DNA of 64,000 bases from Chitinophaga caseinilytica (lineage in GTDB: Bacteria > Bacteroidota > Bacteroidia > Chitinophagales > Chitinophagaceae): positions 3,207,001 to 3,271,000 of the forward strand of contig NZ_CP150096.1 in assembly GCF_038396765.1 (NCBI RefSeq). The letters run 5' to 3'. Each line of letters opens with the position of its first letter. Position 1 is the first letter of the stretch. Positions 47,027 to 55,349 of the stretch are shown one piece after another. The notes under the pieces are model-generated. The model was given only the letters and a program-made list of their open reading frames with translations. It was not told where the DNA came from and did no database searches. A program made the translations under genes and the position numbers.

Positions 47027-47881
47027 ATGGCTGCCAGGTTCTATTCCCGCGATCAGTTTTTTCAGCGAATGCCCCAGGAAATCGTGCTGGCGGCAGACGT
47101 TTACCGGCGTATGCTCGAAAATGGCTGGAAAGAATTCGCCCTGGCGGAATTTGAGATTTATTTCGTGTCGGACGACCGCCAGAAGCTGGAAAAGCTGGGA
47201 TATTTCCTGCAAGACGTTTACAAAATGAAAGTGGCGGGCACGCGGCAGTCGGGCGGCGGGATTATCGAAATGGGGTGCCTTACCGCCCCGGTCCCCGTGA
47301 GCGAGGAAAATCTCCTGTATTTCGTGATGGATATGTGCCTCAAGGGTTTTGAGCACGATTGCCGGATGGACGGCTATTCCACGGCCCCCGCGCCCGCGGA
47401 GCTGCAATATCCCGACGAAGCGCCCGAAAAACTGGCGGAAATCTTCGACCGGGGGCTGGCTTCCTACGCCAACCGCAACTTCAGCGACTGCGCCATCCAG
47501 TTTACTTCCGCCATCCGCATCTTCCCCGAAAACCCCAACGCCTGGTATTCCCGCGCCATCGCCAAAGACGAACTGCTCCTCAACGCCAAAGCCCGGGAAG
47601 ATTACGACGAAGCCCTGCGGCTGTCTCCCTCGTTCAAGGAAGCCTGGATCAACCGGGCCGTCAATAAAGACGAAGCGGGCGATTACGCCGGCGCGCTGGC
47701 GGATTACGACCAGGCCATCCTCCTGGATGCCCTCAATCCTGCCGTTTATTTCAACCGGGGCAACACCAAACAACGCCTGGGCGACCAGGCCGGCGCCTGC
47801 CGCGACTGGACCAAAGCCCGCGACCTCGGCGGCGATTATGCCGAAGAAAGCCTCCGGGCGTATTGCGGGCAGCAACAATAA
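47027..47881 (+). CDS. TPR protein with RraB-like N-terminal domain
   Basis: This protein of 284 residues has no signal peptide. The first 115 residues (FALAEFEIYFVSDDRQKLEKLG onward) have an alternating strand-helix pattern reminiscent of the RraB (regulator of RNase E activity) fold; this is a weak visual match. From about 135 to 275 there are four TPR units (YANRNFSDCAIQFTSAIRIFPENPNAWYSR type). It is probably a cytoplasmic adaptor. No operon partner is evident, as both neighbours read the other way. Confidence 0.65.
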   Translation: MAARFYSRDQFFQRMPQEIVLAADVYRRMLENGWKEFALAEFEIYFVSDDRQKLEKLGYFLQDVYKMKVAGTRQSGGGIIEMGCLTAPVPVSEENLLYFVMDMCLKGFEHDCRMDGYSTAPAPAELQYPDEAPEKLAEIFDRGLASYANRNFSDCAIQFTSAIRIFPENPNAWYSRAIAKDELLLNAKAREDYDEALRLSPSFKEAWINRAVNKDEAGDYAGALADYDQAILLDALNPAVYFNRGNTKQRLGDQAGACRDWTKARDLGGDYAEESLRAYCGQQQ

Positions 47882-48040
47882 TTTCCCGTTAAATCCTGAT
47901 CCTGTTCCGCCAGGGCTGCACCCTGCTGCGGGGCTCCCTGCCGAGGAAAGCGTACAACTGCCGGAGCCAGTACCTGAAACTGTGCATGGGATTGATTTTG
48001 CCGAAAGGTATGGCCACCCGGCGTAGCTTCCCGCGCAAGT

Positions 48041-48090
48041 CGACGAACGGCGTGGCAGGGCGACGAACAGCGTCATCTCCCGACGAACCG
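48041..48090 (-). promoter_or_regulatory. Three LytTR-like boxes at exact 20-bp spacing
   Basis: The plus strand has CGACGAAC at 48041, 48061 and 48081, each followed by nG. On the minus strand this reads GCCGTTCGT, GCTGTTCGT and ACGGTTCGT, close to the published LytTR-domain consensus [TA][AC][CA]GTTN[AG][TG], in which sites occur as direct repeats about two helical turns apart. The array lies directly behind the stop of the LytTR regulator gene (48095). Confidence 0.5.
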
Positions 48091-48094
48091 TTCC

Positions 48095-48820
48095 CTAGTA
48101 AATGAGCTTTTTCAGATTATCCACGTAATTGCGGCCGATGCTGAGCTCCGTCCCGTTTTCCATGACGAGGAACATCTTGCTGATATCGCGGTACACTTCG
48201 CGGATGTGGAGGATGTTGACGATGTGGGAGCGGTGGATGCGGATGAACTTCTCGGGATCGAGGCGCTTTTCGATGATGCCGATACCCTGGGAACTGAGGT
48301 AAGATTGGTCGTGGGTGTGGATTTGCGTGTAGTCTTTCTCCGCTTTGAGATAGATGATCTCGTCAATGGCGATGCTTTTGAGCCGGTTGCCTTTTTCAAC
48401 GAGGATGCGTTTGGGGAAATTGACCGTTTGCGCTTCTGCGAGGAAGTGGAGGTTCTGGGCATGATCTGCCCGGTGGATGCGCTCCATCGCTTTGCTGAAA
48501 CGCTCGCGGGTGTAGGGCTTGAGGAGATAGTCGAGCGCATTCATCTCGAACGCCTGCAACGCGAACTGGTCGTAGGCCGTCGTGAAAATGATGAGCGGGA
48601 TATGGGTGATCTCTTCCAGCACCCGGAAGCCGTTCATGGCCGGCATCTGGATGTCGAGGAAAATGAGGTCGGGCTTCAGGGCGTTGATATCGCGCACGGC
48701 CTCCAGTCCATTGCGGCATTCGCCGGCCACTGCGATGTCCGGGAAATCCGCGAGGTACTGGCGGATGAGGAATCGGGATGCTTCTTCGTCGTCTATGATC
48801 AGGGCGGTTTTGCGGCTCAT
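48095..48820 (-). CDS. LytTR-family response regulator
   Basis: This protein of 241 residues has a receiver domain (about 4-118; phosphorylation site D56 in LIFLDIQMP, lysine in LLKPYTRERF) and a C-terminal LytTR DNA-binding domain (about 138-238, with IIYLKAEKDYTQIHT, FIRIHRSHIVNI and GTELSIGRNYVDNLKK). LytTR domains bind direct repeats with a GTT core. The start at 48820 overlaps the end of the LytS-like kinase gene by four bases (48817-48820), the common kinase-regulator coupling in Bacteroidota. Three LytTR-like boxes lie just past its own stop. Confidence 0.94.
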   Translation of the reverse strand: MSRKTALIIDDEEASRFLIRQYLADFPDIAVAGECRNGLEAVRDINALKPDLIFLDIQMPAMNGFRVLEEITHIPLIIFTTAYDQFALQAFEMNALDYLLKPYTRERFSKAMERIHRADHAQNLHFLAEAQTVNFPKRILVEKGNRLKSIAIDEIIYLKAEKDYTQIHTHDQSYLSSQGIGIIEKRLDPEKFIRIHRSHIVNILHIREVYRDISKMFLVMENGTELSIGRNYVDNLKKLIY

Positions 48821-49905
48821 GAGGGTCGATTGGTATGTGTATAAAATATGAAACGGAGGCCAGATGGCTGGTTGCGATGGATGAGCAGGCTTTCGGAAAA
48901 CAGGAGCTCCAGTCTTTGCCGGATGTTGCGCAGGCCCACGCCGGTGCTTCTCCCGATTTCCGACAGTTCTCCGCTGTAGCCTACGCCGGTGTCGCTGATC
49001 TCGATCCGCAGTTTGTCGGATTCCCGGGCGATGTCGATATGGATCTTCCCGCCATGGATGCTCGGCGCGATCCCGTGCCGGATGGCGTTCTCCACTACCG
49101 GTTGCAGCAGCATGGCGGGGATCATGACGTTTTCGGAGCCGTTCAGCGGACTGATGCTGAATTCCAGTCTTTCCCGGAAACGGCTGTGCTCCAGTTCCAG
49201 CATGGTGCGGACGTAGCGGATCTCCTCCTTCAGCGGTACCCATTCATGTTCCGTACAATATAACGAATACCGGAATGTATCCGCCAGCCGTGCGATCAGT
49301 TCGCGGGTAGGTTCCTGCTCGATGGGCACGCTGGCGCTGATGGAATTGAGCGTGTTGAAGAGGAAATGCGGCTGGATCTGCGCTTTGAGGGCGTTGATCT
49401 CGCTGCGGAACGCCGCGTCGGCCAGTTCCTTTTCCTTTTTCAGCTGCGCTTCCCGCTCCAGGAAAAAATTATATACGTGCAGCAGGCTGAAGCACTGCAG
49501 ATAATATACGATAACGGGGAAAACCGACCGCAGAATGTAGATACCCTGCATGGGCGGCTGGCCCACCATGAAATTATAGAGCTGCGTCCCTCCCAGCCAG
49601 GCGCCCCAGAAAAGAGGGATGAGCATCAAATGGAGCCGGAACCGGAAGCGGAGCGGACGGTCGCGGAACTTCCGGAAAACCAGGTACCAGCAAGGCACGC
49701 TCACGATCAGCAGGATCACCGAATCCCAACAGATCATCCGCAGGTAAACAGCGTCTACCCGGCCCAGCAACACTTCCGGAATATACAGGACGAAATCCTG
49801 CAACACGAACAACAGGCAATAGCCCGCCATTTCGCCCCAGGTGATATTGCTGAATGCGCTCTTTTTCAGTGCTGCTGCTATTTTTCCCATAAAAGACTTA
49901 CTCAT
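48817..49905 (-). CDS. LytS-like membrane sensor histidine kinase
   Basis: This kinase of 362 residues has four N-terminal helices (about 25-160), a short coiled coil, a His_kinase domain (PF06580 type) with the phosphorylated His in QIQPHFLFNTLNS, and an HATPase_c with LLQPVVENAIRHG and DTGVGYSG. It probably senses a state of the inner membrane or envelope and phosphorylates the LytTR protein, whose gene overlaps its 3' end. The 221 bases upstream carry their common promoter region. Confidence 0.94.
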   Translation of the reverse strand: MSKSFMGKIAAALKKSAFSNITWGEMAGYCLLFVLQDFVLYIPEVLLGRVDAVYLRMICWDSVILLIVSVPCWYLVFRKFRDRPLRFRFRLHLMLIPLFWGAWLGGTQLYNFMVGQPPMQGIYILRSVFPVIVYYLQCFSLLHVYNFFLEREAQLKKEKELADAAFRSEINALKAQIQPHFLFNTLNSISASVPIEQEPTRELIARLADTFRYSLYCTEHEWVPLKEEIRYVRTMLELEHSRFRERLEFSISPLNGSENVMIPAMLLQPVVENAIRHGIAPSIHGGKIHIDIARESDKLRIEISDTGVGYSGELSEIGRSTGVGLRNIRQRLELLFSESLLIHRNQPSGLRFIFYTHTNRPS

Positions 49906-50126
49906 AACCGTCCAAGTTGGCGGGAAGTTACGCCAAATTCAGGAGAGATTCCCGGCCGGGAGGTCATCCGAACACGTTGTTGAAACCTAAAGCAGTATTG
50001 CGTTTGGTGGATTTTTGCCGGCTGAAGTGTTGGATCTTTTCCGCGAAATGCAGGATGGTACGGCTGAAATTACGGCTGAAACGAAACCGGCCTGCCGTTT
50101 GTTGTGCTTTCATAAAACTATTCCAT

Positions 50127-50486
50127 ATGACTACCGCCCAAATCGCCTCCCGCCTCGAAACGCTCTGTCGCGCGGGAGATTTCCACACGGCCGTGGACGA
50201 ACTGTTTGCCGACGACGCCCTGAGCATCGAGCCGGTTGAAACGCCTGATTTCCAGAAGGAAACGCGCGGCAAAGCCAATATCCAACAGAAAGGGGAAAAA
50301 TTCGGCAACATGGTGGATACGATGCATGCGCTCACCATCCGCGATACCATTACCACCGGCGATGTTATTGCCATGGTCATGGGGATGGACGTGACCATGA
50401 AAGGCCGTCCCCGCGCCAATTTCGAAGAGCTGTGCGTGTACCAGGTGAAAGACGGGAAGATCGTTTCGGAGCAGTTCTTCATGTAG
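50127..50486 (+). CDS. NTF2/SnoaL-like protein
   Basis: This protein of 119 residues starts at 50127 (MTTAQIASRLETLC). Its helix-helix-strand beginning, ELFADDALSIEP and the C-terminal GRPRANFEELCVYQVKDGKIVSEQFFM match the SnoaL-like NTF2 fold, a pocketed cone used by small isomerases and binding proteins. No catalytic set is recognised. It has no signal peptide. The gene appears to stand alone between the kinase promoter and a convergent gene 14 bases downstream. Confidence 0.8.
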   Translation: MTTAQIASRLETLCRAGDFHTAVDELFADDALSIEPVETPDFQKETRGKANIQQKGEKFGNMVDTMHALTIRDTITTGDVIAMVMGMDVTMKGRPRANFEELCVYQVKDGKIVSEQFFM

Positions 50487-50499
50487 TTTGCCCGCGGCC

Positions 50500-51306
50500 T
50501 TAGTGCATCACCTGCACGAGGATCTTCCATCCCGCCGGCGTATGCCCCCAGATGCGGAGGTAATGCGCCTTCCGGCCTTCGTACACCGCGTCCCCGTACA
50601 CCAAAGCAAGGTCTTTGGCAGCGGAAAGGAACGATCCCACAGGACGGAACTCCGGGGCCAGCGGCATCCGCTGGATCAGTTCACGGAAACTGTCCGGTTT
50701 TGATACAGGTACGTGGCGGTCGAGGTTCAGCCAGGAATGCTCGTTGAGCACATCGTCGTAAGCCGCTTTGCCGGATGCCTGGTATCGTTGCAGGAAGGCG
50801 TCTTCAGCCGATCGGGCGGTGGCTTGCGGATCGGGCGTGAGGGAGGCGGTGATGGGGTTGGGGGACGGATCGGCATACAACCTTTTGGGAAACCGGGTCC
50901 CGAAATCGATGAGGTATTTCCAGTCGCCGGAAGGGCGGCGCACCCAGAAAGTGGTGTATTGCCCGGCGAGGAGCAGCGTGTCCGCCCCGGGAAGTTTCAT
51001 GTAGTACGGCCCGGTCGTAAACCCGGAAGCACCATCGCCCGAGGCGCCGGCGAATTGCGGCCCCCAAATGAGCTGGATGTCGCTTTCCGGCCGCTGGCGC
51101 CATTGTTCAAGGGCATTCTCGTACTGACCGCCGTCCATGGCGATGGCGGTGCTGTCGGTGAAAGCGAGAAAAGCCGATTTTACGCCATGTTGTACCGCAT
51201 GCGCGGCGAAGCTCCGTTCGGCCCGGATAACGGAAGATGCGTCCTGTGCGGTGGCTCTCAACGACATAAAAACGAATACAAAAGCAGTCAGATAGGTATG
51301 TTGCAT
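50500..51306 (-). CDS. Secreted protein with two NTF2-like (DUF4440-type) halves
   Basis: This protein of 268 residues has a signal peptide (about 1-20, ending ATAQD). Residues 25-145 and 155-268 both have the NTF2-like order with AERSFAAHAVQHGVKSAFLAF in the first and DLALVYGDAVYEG ... HYLRIWGHTPAGWKILVQV in the second, so it looks like a tandem of the fold. The role is unknown. It ends close to the convergent SnoaL-like gene, and its start is divergent from rpiA. Confidence 0.6.
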   Translation of the reverse strand: MQHTYLTAFVFVFMSLRATAQDASSVIRAERSFAAHAVQHGVKSAFLAFTDSTAIAMDGGQYENALEQWRQRPESDIQLIWGPQFAGASGDGASGFTTGPYYMKLPGADTLLLAGQYTTFWVRRPSGDWKYLIDFGTRFPKRLYADPSPNPITASLTPDPQATARSAEDAFLQRYQASGKAAYDDVLNEHSWLNLDRHVPVSKPDSFRELIQRMPLAPEFRPVGSFLSAAKDLALVYGDAVYEGRKAHYLRIWGHTPAGWKILVQVMH

Positions 51307-51375
51307 ATAGGGTGGTTGATCAAACTACAGCAATCTACGAAATCCCGCAAACCGGGAAATGACGTAAATTCCGGA

Positions 51376-52047
51376 ATGACTTCTCAACAGGATAACGATA
51401 AGAAACTCGCCGCTGAAATGGCGGTTTCGATGCTCCGAAACGGTATGACGGTCGGTTTGGGGACAGGTTCCACCGCCAGGTTCGCGCTGCATGCCATTGC
51501 GGAGCAACGATTGGAGATCAAAGGGGTGCCCACTTCCTGGCAAACCGCCGAACTGGCCCGGTCGCTCGGTATTCCGCTGGTGGATATCAACGATGTGCCG
51601 TATATCGATATCACGCTCGACGGGGCCGATGAGTTTACGCCATCCCTCGATCTCATCAAAGGCGGCGGGGCGGCGTTGCTGCACGAGAAAATCGTGGCGG
51701 TGCGGTCGCGCCAGCTGGTGATCATGACAGACGCTTCGAAACGGGTGGCGCAACTGGGCAAATTCCGCGTGCCGGTAGAAACGATCCCTTTCGCCGTGCG
51801 CTATGTGCAAGACCGGTTGGCCGCCATGGGCGCCAGCAGCAGCGTTCGCCACGGGGTATTGACGGACGAAGGCAATGCCGTGATAGATGCGGATTTCGGG
51901 CTGATAAACGATCCCGCGGCATTGGGCGCGCAGTTGAAAGCCATTACGGGGGTGGTGGAGCACGGGATTTTCGCGGGAATGGCGGCGCTGGTGCTCATGG
52001 GAGATAACGGCAGGGTGGAGCGATTTCCGCAAGTTTCGGGTGGCTGA
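51376..52047 (+). CDS. rpiA: Ribose-5-phosphate isomerase A
   Basis: This enzyme interconverts ribose 5-phosphate and ribulose 5-phosphate in the non-oxidative pentose phosphate pathway. It has 223 residues, the normal length. The phosphate loop GLGTGST is at 27-33, DGADE at 82-86, and the catalytic segment KGGGAALLHEK at 95-105 with E104 as base; the C-terminal EHGIFAGMA motif is also present. The start at 51376 gives the usual N terminus; an upstream ATG at 51298 would add a leader of unlike sequence. It stands next to alkA but has no obvious functional link. Confidence 0.94.
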   Translation: MTSQQDNDKKLAAEMAVSMLRNGMTVGLGTGSTARFALHAIAEQRLEIKGVPTSWQTAELARSLGIPLVDINDVPYIDITLDGADEFTPSLDLIKGGGAALLHEKIVAVRSRQLVIMTDASKRVAQLGKFRVPVETIPFAVRYVQDRLAAMGASSSVRHGVLTDEGNAVIDADFGLINDPAALGAQLKAITGVVEHGIFAGMAALVLMGDNGRVERFPQVSGG

Positions 52048-52062
52048 ACCAACCGGCTGCGT

Positions 52063-52070
52063 TAACTTTG
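52063..52070 (+). promoter_or_regulatory. -7 element placed 5 bases before the alkA start
   Basis: TAACTTTG fits TAnnTTTG. With the usual 3-7 bases to +1, transcription would begin at or next to the ATG at 52076, so the message would have almost no leader. A clear -33 box is not seen at 19-21 bases. Confidence 0.35.
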
Positions 52071-52075
52071 CGGCC

Positions 52076-52978
52076 ATGTCTGCCCGAACTTTCATCATTC
52101 CCGCTTCCGATCCTTTCAGTTTCGACGAATGCCTTTGGTTTTTGGACCGGGGGTTCGACGAATGTATGCATACCATCCTGCCCGCCCGCGTCAGGAAACT
52201 CGTGCCTTTGCCGGGAAACCCCGTGCTGGTGGACTTCCGCGCGCATCCGGAAGGCATCATGGCCGAGTTGCTGGAAGGCGATGTTAACCCGGGGACGGAA
52301 GCCACCTTGCGGGCGTACGTCCATGAATGGCTCGCGCCGCAGCAGGATATTCTTCCCTTTTACGACAAGCTCGCCCGTATCCCTGCGATGGCGTATATGC
52401 CCGAGGCGTTCAAGGGCCTTCGCCTGATCGGTATTCCCGATCTTTTCGAGGCGTTGGCCTGGAGCATCATCGGCCAGCAGATCAACCTTCCCTTTGCCTA
52501 CCGGCTGAAACGCAGGATGGTGGAGCGTTGGGGCGAAAGTTACGATTTCGGGGGAACGGCGTATCACCTGTTCCCGGCGCCTTCCGTGATGGCACAGGCC
52601 GATCCGGCGGAGCTGCGTGCTATGCAATTCACCGGCCGGAAATCGGAATACATCATCGGCGTGGCCAAACAATTCGCCGAAGGCCATGTGAGCAAAGCCG
52701 CGCTGCTGGCGCTCCCGGGCCTGGAGGCGCGCCGCAGGGCGCTGACAGACCTGCGCGGCATCGGCATCTGGTCTGCCAACTACGCGCTCATGAAAAGCCT
52801 GCGCGATGCTACCTGCATTCCGCATGGCGATGCGGGACTGCTCAATGCGCTGTTATCCCATCAACTCATTTCCAGTAAATCCGATCAGGCCGCCATGGAA
52901 AAACTCTACCGCAAGTTCAAAGGCTGGGAAAGCTATATGGTGGCCTATTTGTGGAGGAGCCTCGCGGTCAAAAGCTGA
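52076..52978 (+). CDS. DNA-3-methyladenine glycosylase II (AlkA-like)
   Basis: This base-excision repair enzyme of 300 residues removes alkylated purines such as 3-methyladenine. It has an N-terminal AlkA-type domain (1-100), then the HhH-GPD fold: AWSIIGQQINLPFAYRLK, the helix-hairpin-helix LTDLRGIGIWSANYALMK (about 223-240) and the catalytic Asp in HGDAGL (D252). The start at 52076 is chosen over upstream codons inside rpiA. It faces the minus-strand group of 2OG oxygenase, AraC-OGT, AlkB and Ada zinc domain, which together make an alkylation-repair island. Confidence 0.93.
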   Translation: MSARTFIIPASDPFSFDECLWFLDRGFDECMHTILPARVRKLVPLPGNPVLVDFRAHPEGIMAELLEGDVNPGTEATLRAYVHEWLAPQQDILPFYDKLARIPAMAYMPEAFKGLRLIGIPDLFEALAWSIIGQQINLPFAYRLKRRMVERWGESYDFGGTAYHLFPAPSVMAQADPAELRAMQFTGRKSEYIIGVAKQFAEGHVSKAALLALPGLEARRRALTDLRGIGIWSANYALMKSLRDATCIPHGDAGLLNALLSHQLISSKSDQAAMEKLYRKFKGWESYMVAYLWRSLAVKS

Positions 52979-53058
52979 TATCAGGATATGCATATCTGTT
53001 ATGGCTTTATTACAAGCCCATAACCGGTTATCGGCAGTAGCGTTTCCCATAACCAGAA

Positions 53059-53087
53059 ACGGCTGTCCATTTCAAATGGACAGTCGT
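53059..53087. terminator. Hairpin between convergent repair genes
   Basis: CTGTCCAT (53063-53070) and ATGGACAG (53076-53083) are perfectly complementary around TTCAA, extended by ACGG/TCGT pairs (one G-U). There is no strong T-run, so it is a candidate rather than certain terminator for the convergent alkA and 2OG oxygenase genes. Confidence 0.45.
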
Positions 53088-53097
53088 TCGTATCCCA

Positions 53098-53811
53098 TCA
53101 CGTAGCCGCATCGTGGAAGATAATCCCCAGCGTATGCCGGTGCCCCGAGCGGAGCGCGCTCACGCCGTGTTTCATATGCGCGCGGTAGAACCCGCGGCTT
53201 CCTTTCAACGGCCTGAACTGCGTCGTGAATAAAAGAATATCGCCTTTGCCGGGTTGCAGCACGATGGCTTTCGATTGCGCGCGGGGCACCTGCTCCGTGA
53301 GCACGAATTCCCCGCCGGTGTAGTCTTTCCCGGCTTCGTCGAGGAAAAGGACGGCCTGGATGGGGAAGTATACATCGCCATACAAATCCTGGTGCAGGGT
53401 ATTAAAACCACCTGTTTCGTATTGAAGGATCAGCACGGCCGGAAGCTCCTGGCCATTGGCGCGGCAGCGTTCCAGGAAGGCCGCATGTTCGCCGGGATAC
53501 GAAATCCCCGTTTCCAACTGTTCCATCCATTTATTCGCCACCGGCGCGATCTGGGCGTACAACGTTTCCCGCAGCGACTGCAGCAACGGTGGCAACGGGT
53601 ACCGGAAGTACTTGTATTCGCCCAGCCCGAAGCGGTAACGGGCCATCACAATGGTTTTCCGGTAAAAAGTAGATTCGTGGTAGGCGGAGGAGAGGGTTTG
53701 TGCGTCTTGTTGGGTGAGCGCCTGCGGGATGATGACATACCCGTTTTCCTGGAGCTGCCGGGCAATGAGCGGCCAGTCCCTCTGCAGGAGGGCGTTTGCG
53801 GTTGGATGCAT
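53098..53811 (-). CDS. 2-oxoglutarate-Fe(II) oxygenase, DNA-repair type
   Basis: This protein of 237 residues has a double-stranded beta-helix core. The iron ligands are in LHQDLYGD (H140, D142), and the C-terminal His is probably in the MKHGVSALRSGHRHTLGI stretch, with the arginine that binds 2-oxoglutarate there as well. It matches a bacterial family (PF09859-like) annotated for oxidative repair of alkylated DNA, which often sits beside Ada-like genes. It is next to AraC-OGT (27 bases) and AlkB on the same strand, so it probably belongs to the same regulon. Confidence 0.82.
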   Translation of the reverse strand: MHPTANALLQRDWPLIARQLQENGYVIIPQALTQQDAQTLSSAYHESTFYRKTIVMARYRFGLGEYKYFRYPLPPLLQSLRETLYAQIAPVANKWMEQLETGISYPGEHAAFLERCRANGQELPAVLILQYETGGFNTLHQDLYGDVYFPIQAVLFLDEAGKDYTGGEFVLTEQVPRAQSKAIVLQPGKGDILLFTTQFRPLKGSRGFYRAHMKHGVSALRSGHRHTLGIIFHDAAT

Positions 53812-53838
53812 GATACTGGTTTAATGTAAGGAAGGAAT

Positions 53839-54678
53839 TCAGGAGACTTTCGCCGCTTCCCAGCCGATCATGGCGGATTTGCGGTTGCTGCCCCAGTGAT
53901 ACTGGCCCACGTCTCCGGAAGCGCGGATCACGCGGTGGCAGGGGATGAGGAAGGCTACGGGATTGGCCGCCACGGCGGTACCCACGGCTCTCGACGCGCC
54001 GGCATGGCCCGCCTGTTCCGCCAGTCCCGAATAAGTGACCAGCCCGCCCATCGGTACGTTCAGCAAGGTTTCCCAAACGCGGACCTGGAAAGGCGAACCT
54101 TTCAGGTGCAGCTTGATCTCGGGGAGCTTTTTCCAGTCCTGCCCGAAAATAAACAACGCGTTTTGCTGGTTCACGTCCACGAACTGGCGGTACGCGGCAT
54201 TGGGGAATTTTTCCTGCAAATCGCGCAGGGCTTCGGCTTCGCCTGCATCGGCAAAAGCCATGTGGCAAACGCCCTTTTCGGTGGAGGCTACGATCAGCGG
54301 GCCGAACGGACTTTCCGCGAAGCTATAGTTGATCTGCAAACCCGCGCCGCCATTCCGGAATTCACCGGGCGTCATGCCTTCTATTTTGACGAAGAGATCG
54401 TGCAGGCGGCTGGTGCCGGACAGGCCGGTTTCGAAAGCCGCGTCCGACAGTGTATCTCCCTGGATGAGGCGGGCTTTGGCGTGGTCGAGACTGAGGTATT
54501 GCAGGAATTGTTTCGGGCTTACCCCGGCCCAATCCTGGAACATCCGCTGGAAGTGGAAAGGGGAGAGGTGCACATGTCCTGCGGCGGCTTCCAGGTCTGG
54601 CTGGTCTTTGAAATGCTGCCGGAGGAAGGCGATGGCCGAAGCGATCCTGTTAAAATCGATTTGTTGTTGCGTTTCCAT
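53839..54678 (-). CDS. AraC-type regulator fused to O6-methylguanine-DNA methyltransferase (Ada-like, no zinc domain)
   Basis: This protein of 279 residues has an AraC helix-turn-helix (about 8-105, AAAGHVHLSPFHFQRMFQDWAGVSPKQF region), a ribonuclease-like OGT domain (about 112-190) and the active OGT domain (about 195-275) with the methyl-accepting cysteine C247 in IPCHRV. The N-terminal zinc domain that senses methyl phosphotriesters in E. coli Ada is missing; a separate small gene at 55325 carries a related domain. It likely removes O6-methylguanine and controls the neighbouring repair genes. Confidence 0.92.
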   Translation of the reverse strand: METQQQIDFNRIASAIAFLRQHFKDQPDLEAAAGHVHLSPFHFQRMFQDWAGVSPKQFLQYLSLDHAKARLIQGDTLSDAAFETGLSGTSRLHDLFVKIEGMTPGEFRNGGAGLQINYSFAESPFGPLIVASTEKGVCHMAFADAGEAEALRDLQEKFPNAAYRQFVDVNQQNALFIFGQDWKKLPEIKLHLKGSPFQVRVWETLLNVPMGGLVTYSGLAEQAGHAGASRAVGTAVAANPVAFLIPCHRVIRASGDVGQYHWGSNRKSAMIGWEAAKVS

Positions 54679-54752
54679 GTTTCTCCATTTTATACCACAA
54701 AATTATCACGGCTTCACTTCCCCCGAAACCCGCTTCTTGCGCAATCCGGTTG

Positions 54753-55349
54753 CTATACGATGATACGAAAGGTAATGTTGATGCGCGGCTCCGTGATCCG
54801 CGCCGTTTTCGGGACGCCATGGTACCAGTTTTCCTGCGTGTGGCCGCGCATGAGCAGGAAGCTCCCGTGCGTCAGCACCACCTGTTGGCGCAGGGTTTTT
54901 TCTTTCGCGTGTTTAAGCTGGAAATACCTCGCCGCGCCGAAGCTCACGGAACCGATGACGGGCTGCGGGCCGAGGGAACGTTCGTTATCGCGGTGCCAGC
55001 CCATACTGTCGTTGCCGTTGCGGTAAAAATTGAGCAGCGCGCTGTTGAAAACCACGCCGGCCACGGGCTCGATCTTCGATTTGATGAACCGCAGCGCATC
55101 CGTCCAAGGCAGCGGCTGCATGGTGACGCCGGAGTAGGTGTACGCCTTTCCTTCGTTGCCGTACCAGGCCGTGAGGCGCGGCTGCATGACCTGGCGGCCC
55201 ATGATAACGATGGGTTCCTGCTTCCAGGCGATGTTTTCCGTTAGCGCATGCAGTAGCCGGTCGCTTTCTTCCGGTCGGAAGAAGTGCGGGAACAGGCGCA
55301 CGTCGCCGTCTTTTGGCAGGAGGTTTATATGTTGTTCGATGCTTTCCAT
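54753..55349 (-). CDS. AlkB-type 2-oxoglutarate-dependent DNA repair dioxygenase
   Basis: This enzyme of 198 residues reverses 1-methyladenine and 3-methylcytosine by oxidative demethylation. The iron ligands are H119 and D121 in GWHRDNE and H177 in ENWYHGVPK, with R195 in INITFR for 2-oxoglutarate. The nucleotide-recognition lid (RLTAWYG ... YTYSG) is intact. The ATG at 55349 is chosen since MESIEQHINLL is the family start. It overlaps the Ada zinc-domain gene by 25 bases, so the two are co-expressed. Confidence 0.93.
   Translation of the reverse strand: MESIEQHINLLPKDGDVRLFPHFFRPEESDRLLHALTENIAWKQEPIVIMGRQVMQPRLTAWYGNEGKAYTYSGVTMQPLPWTDALRFIKSKIEPVAGVVFNSALLNFYRNGNDSMGWHRDNERSLGPQPVIGSVSFGAARYFQLKHAKEKTLRQQVVLTHGSFLLMRGHTQENWYHGVPKTARITEPRINITFRIIV

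Noticed and set aside
50713..51375. Upstream extension of the rpiA frame
   Set aside because: It lies antisense to the secreted NTF2-like gene; rpiA family sequence begins after 51376.
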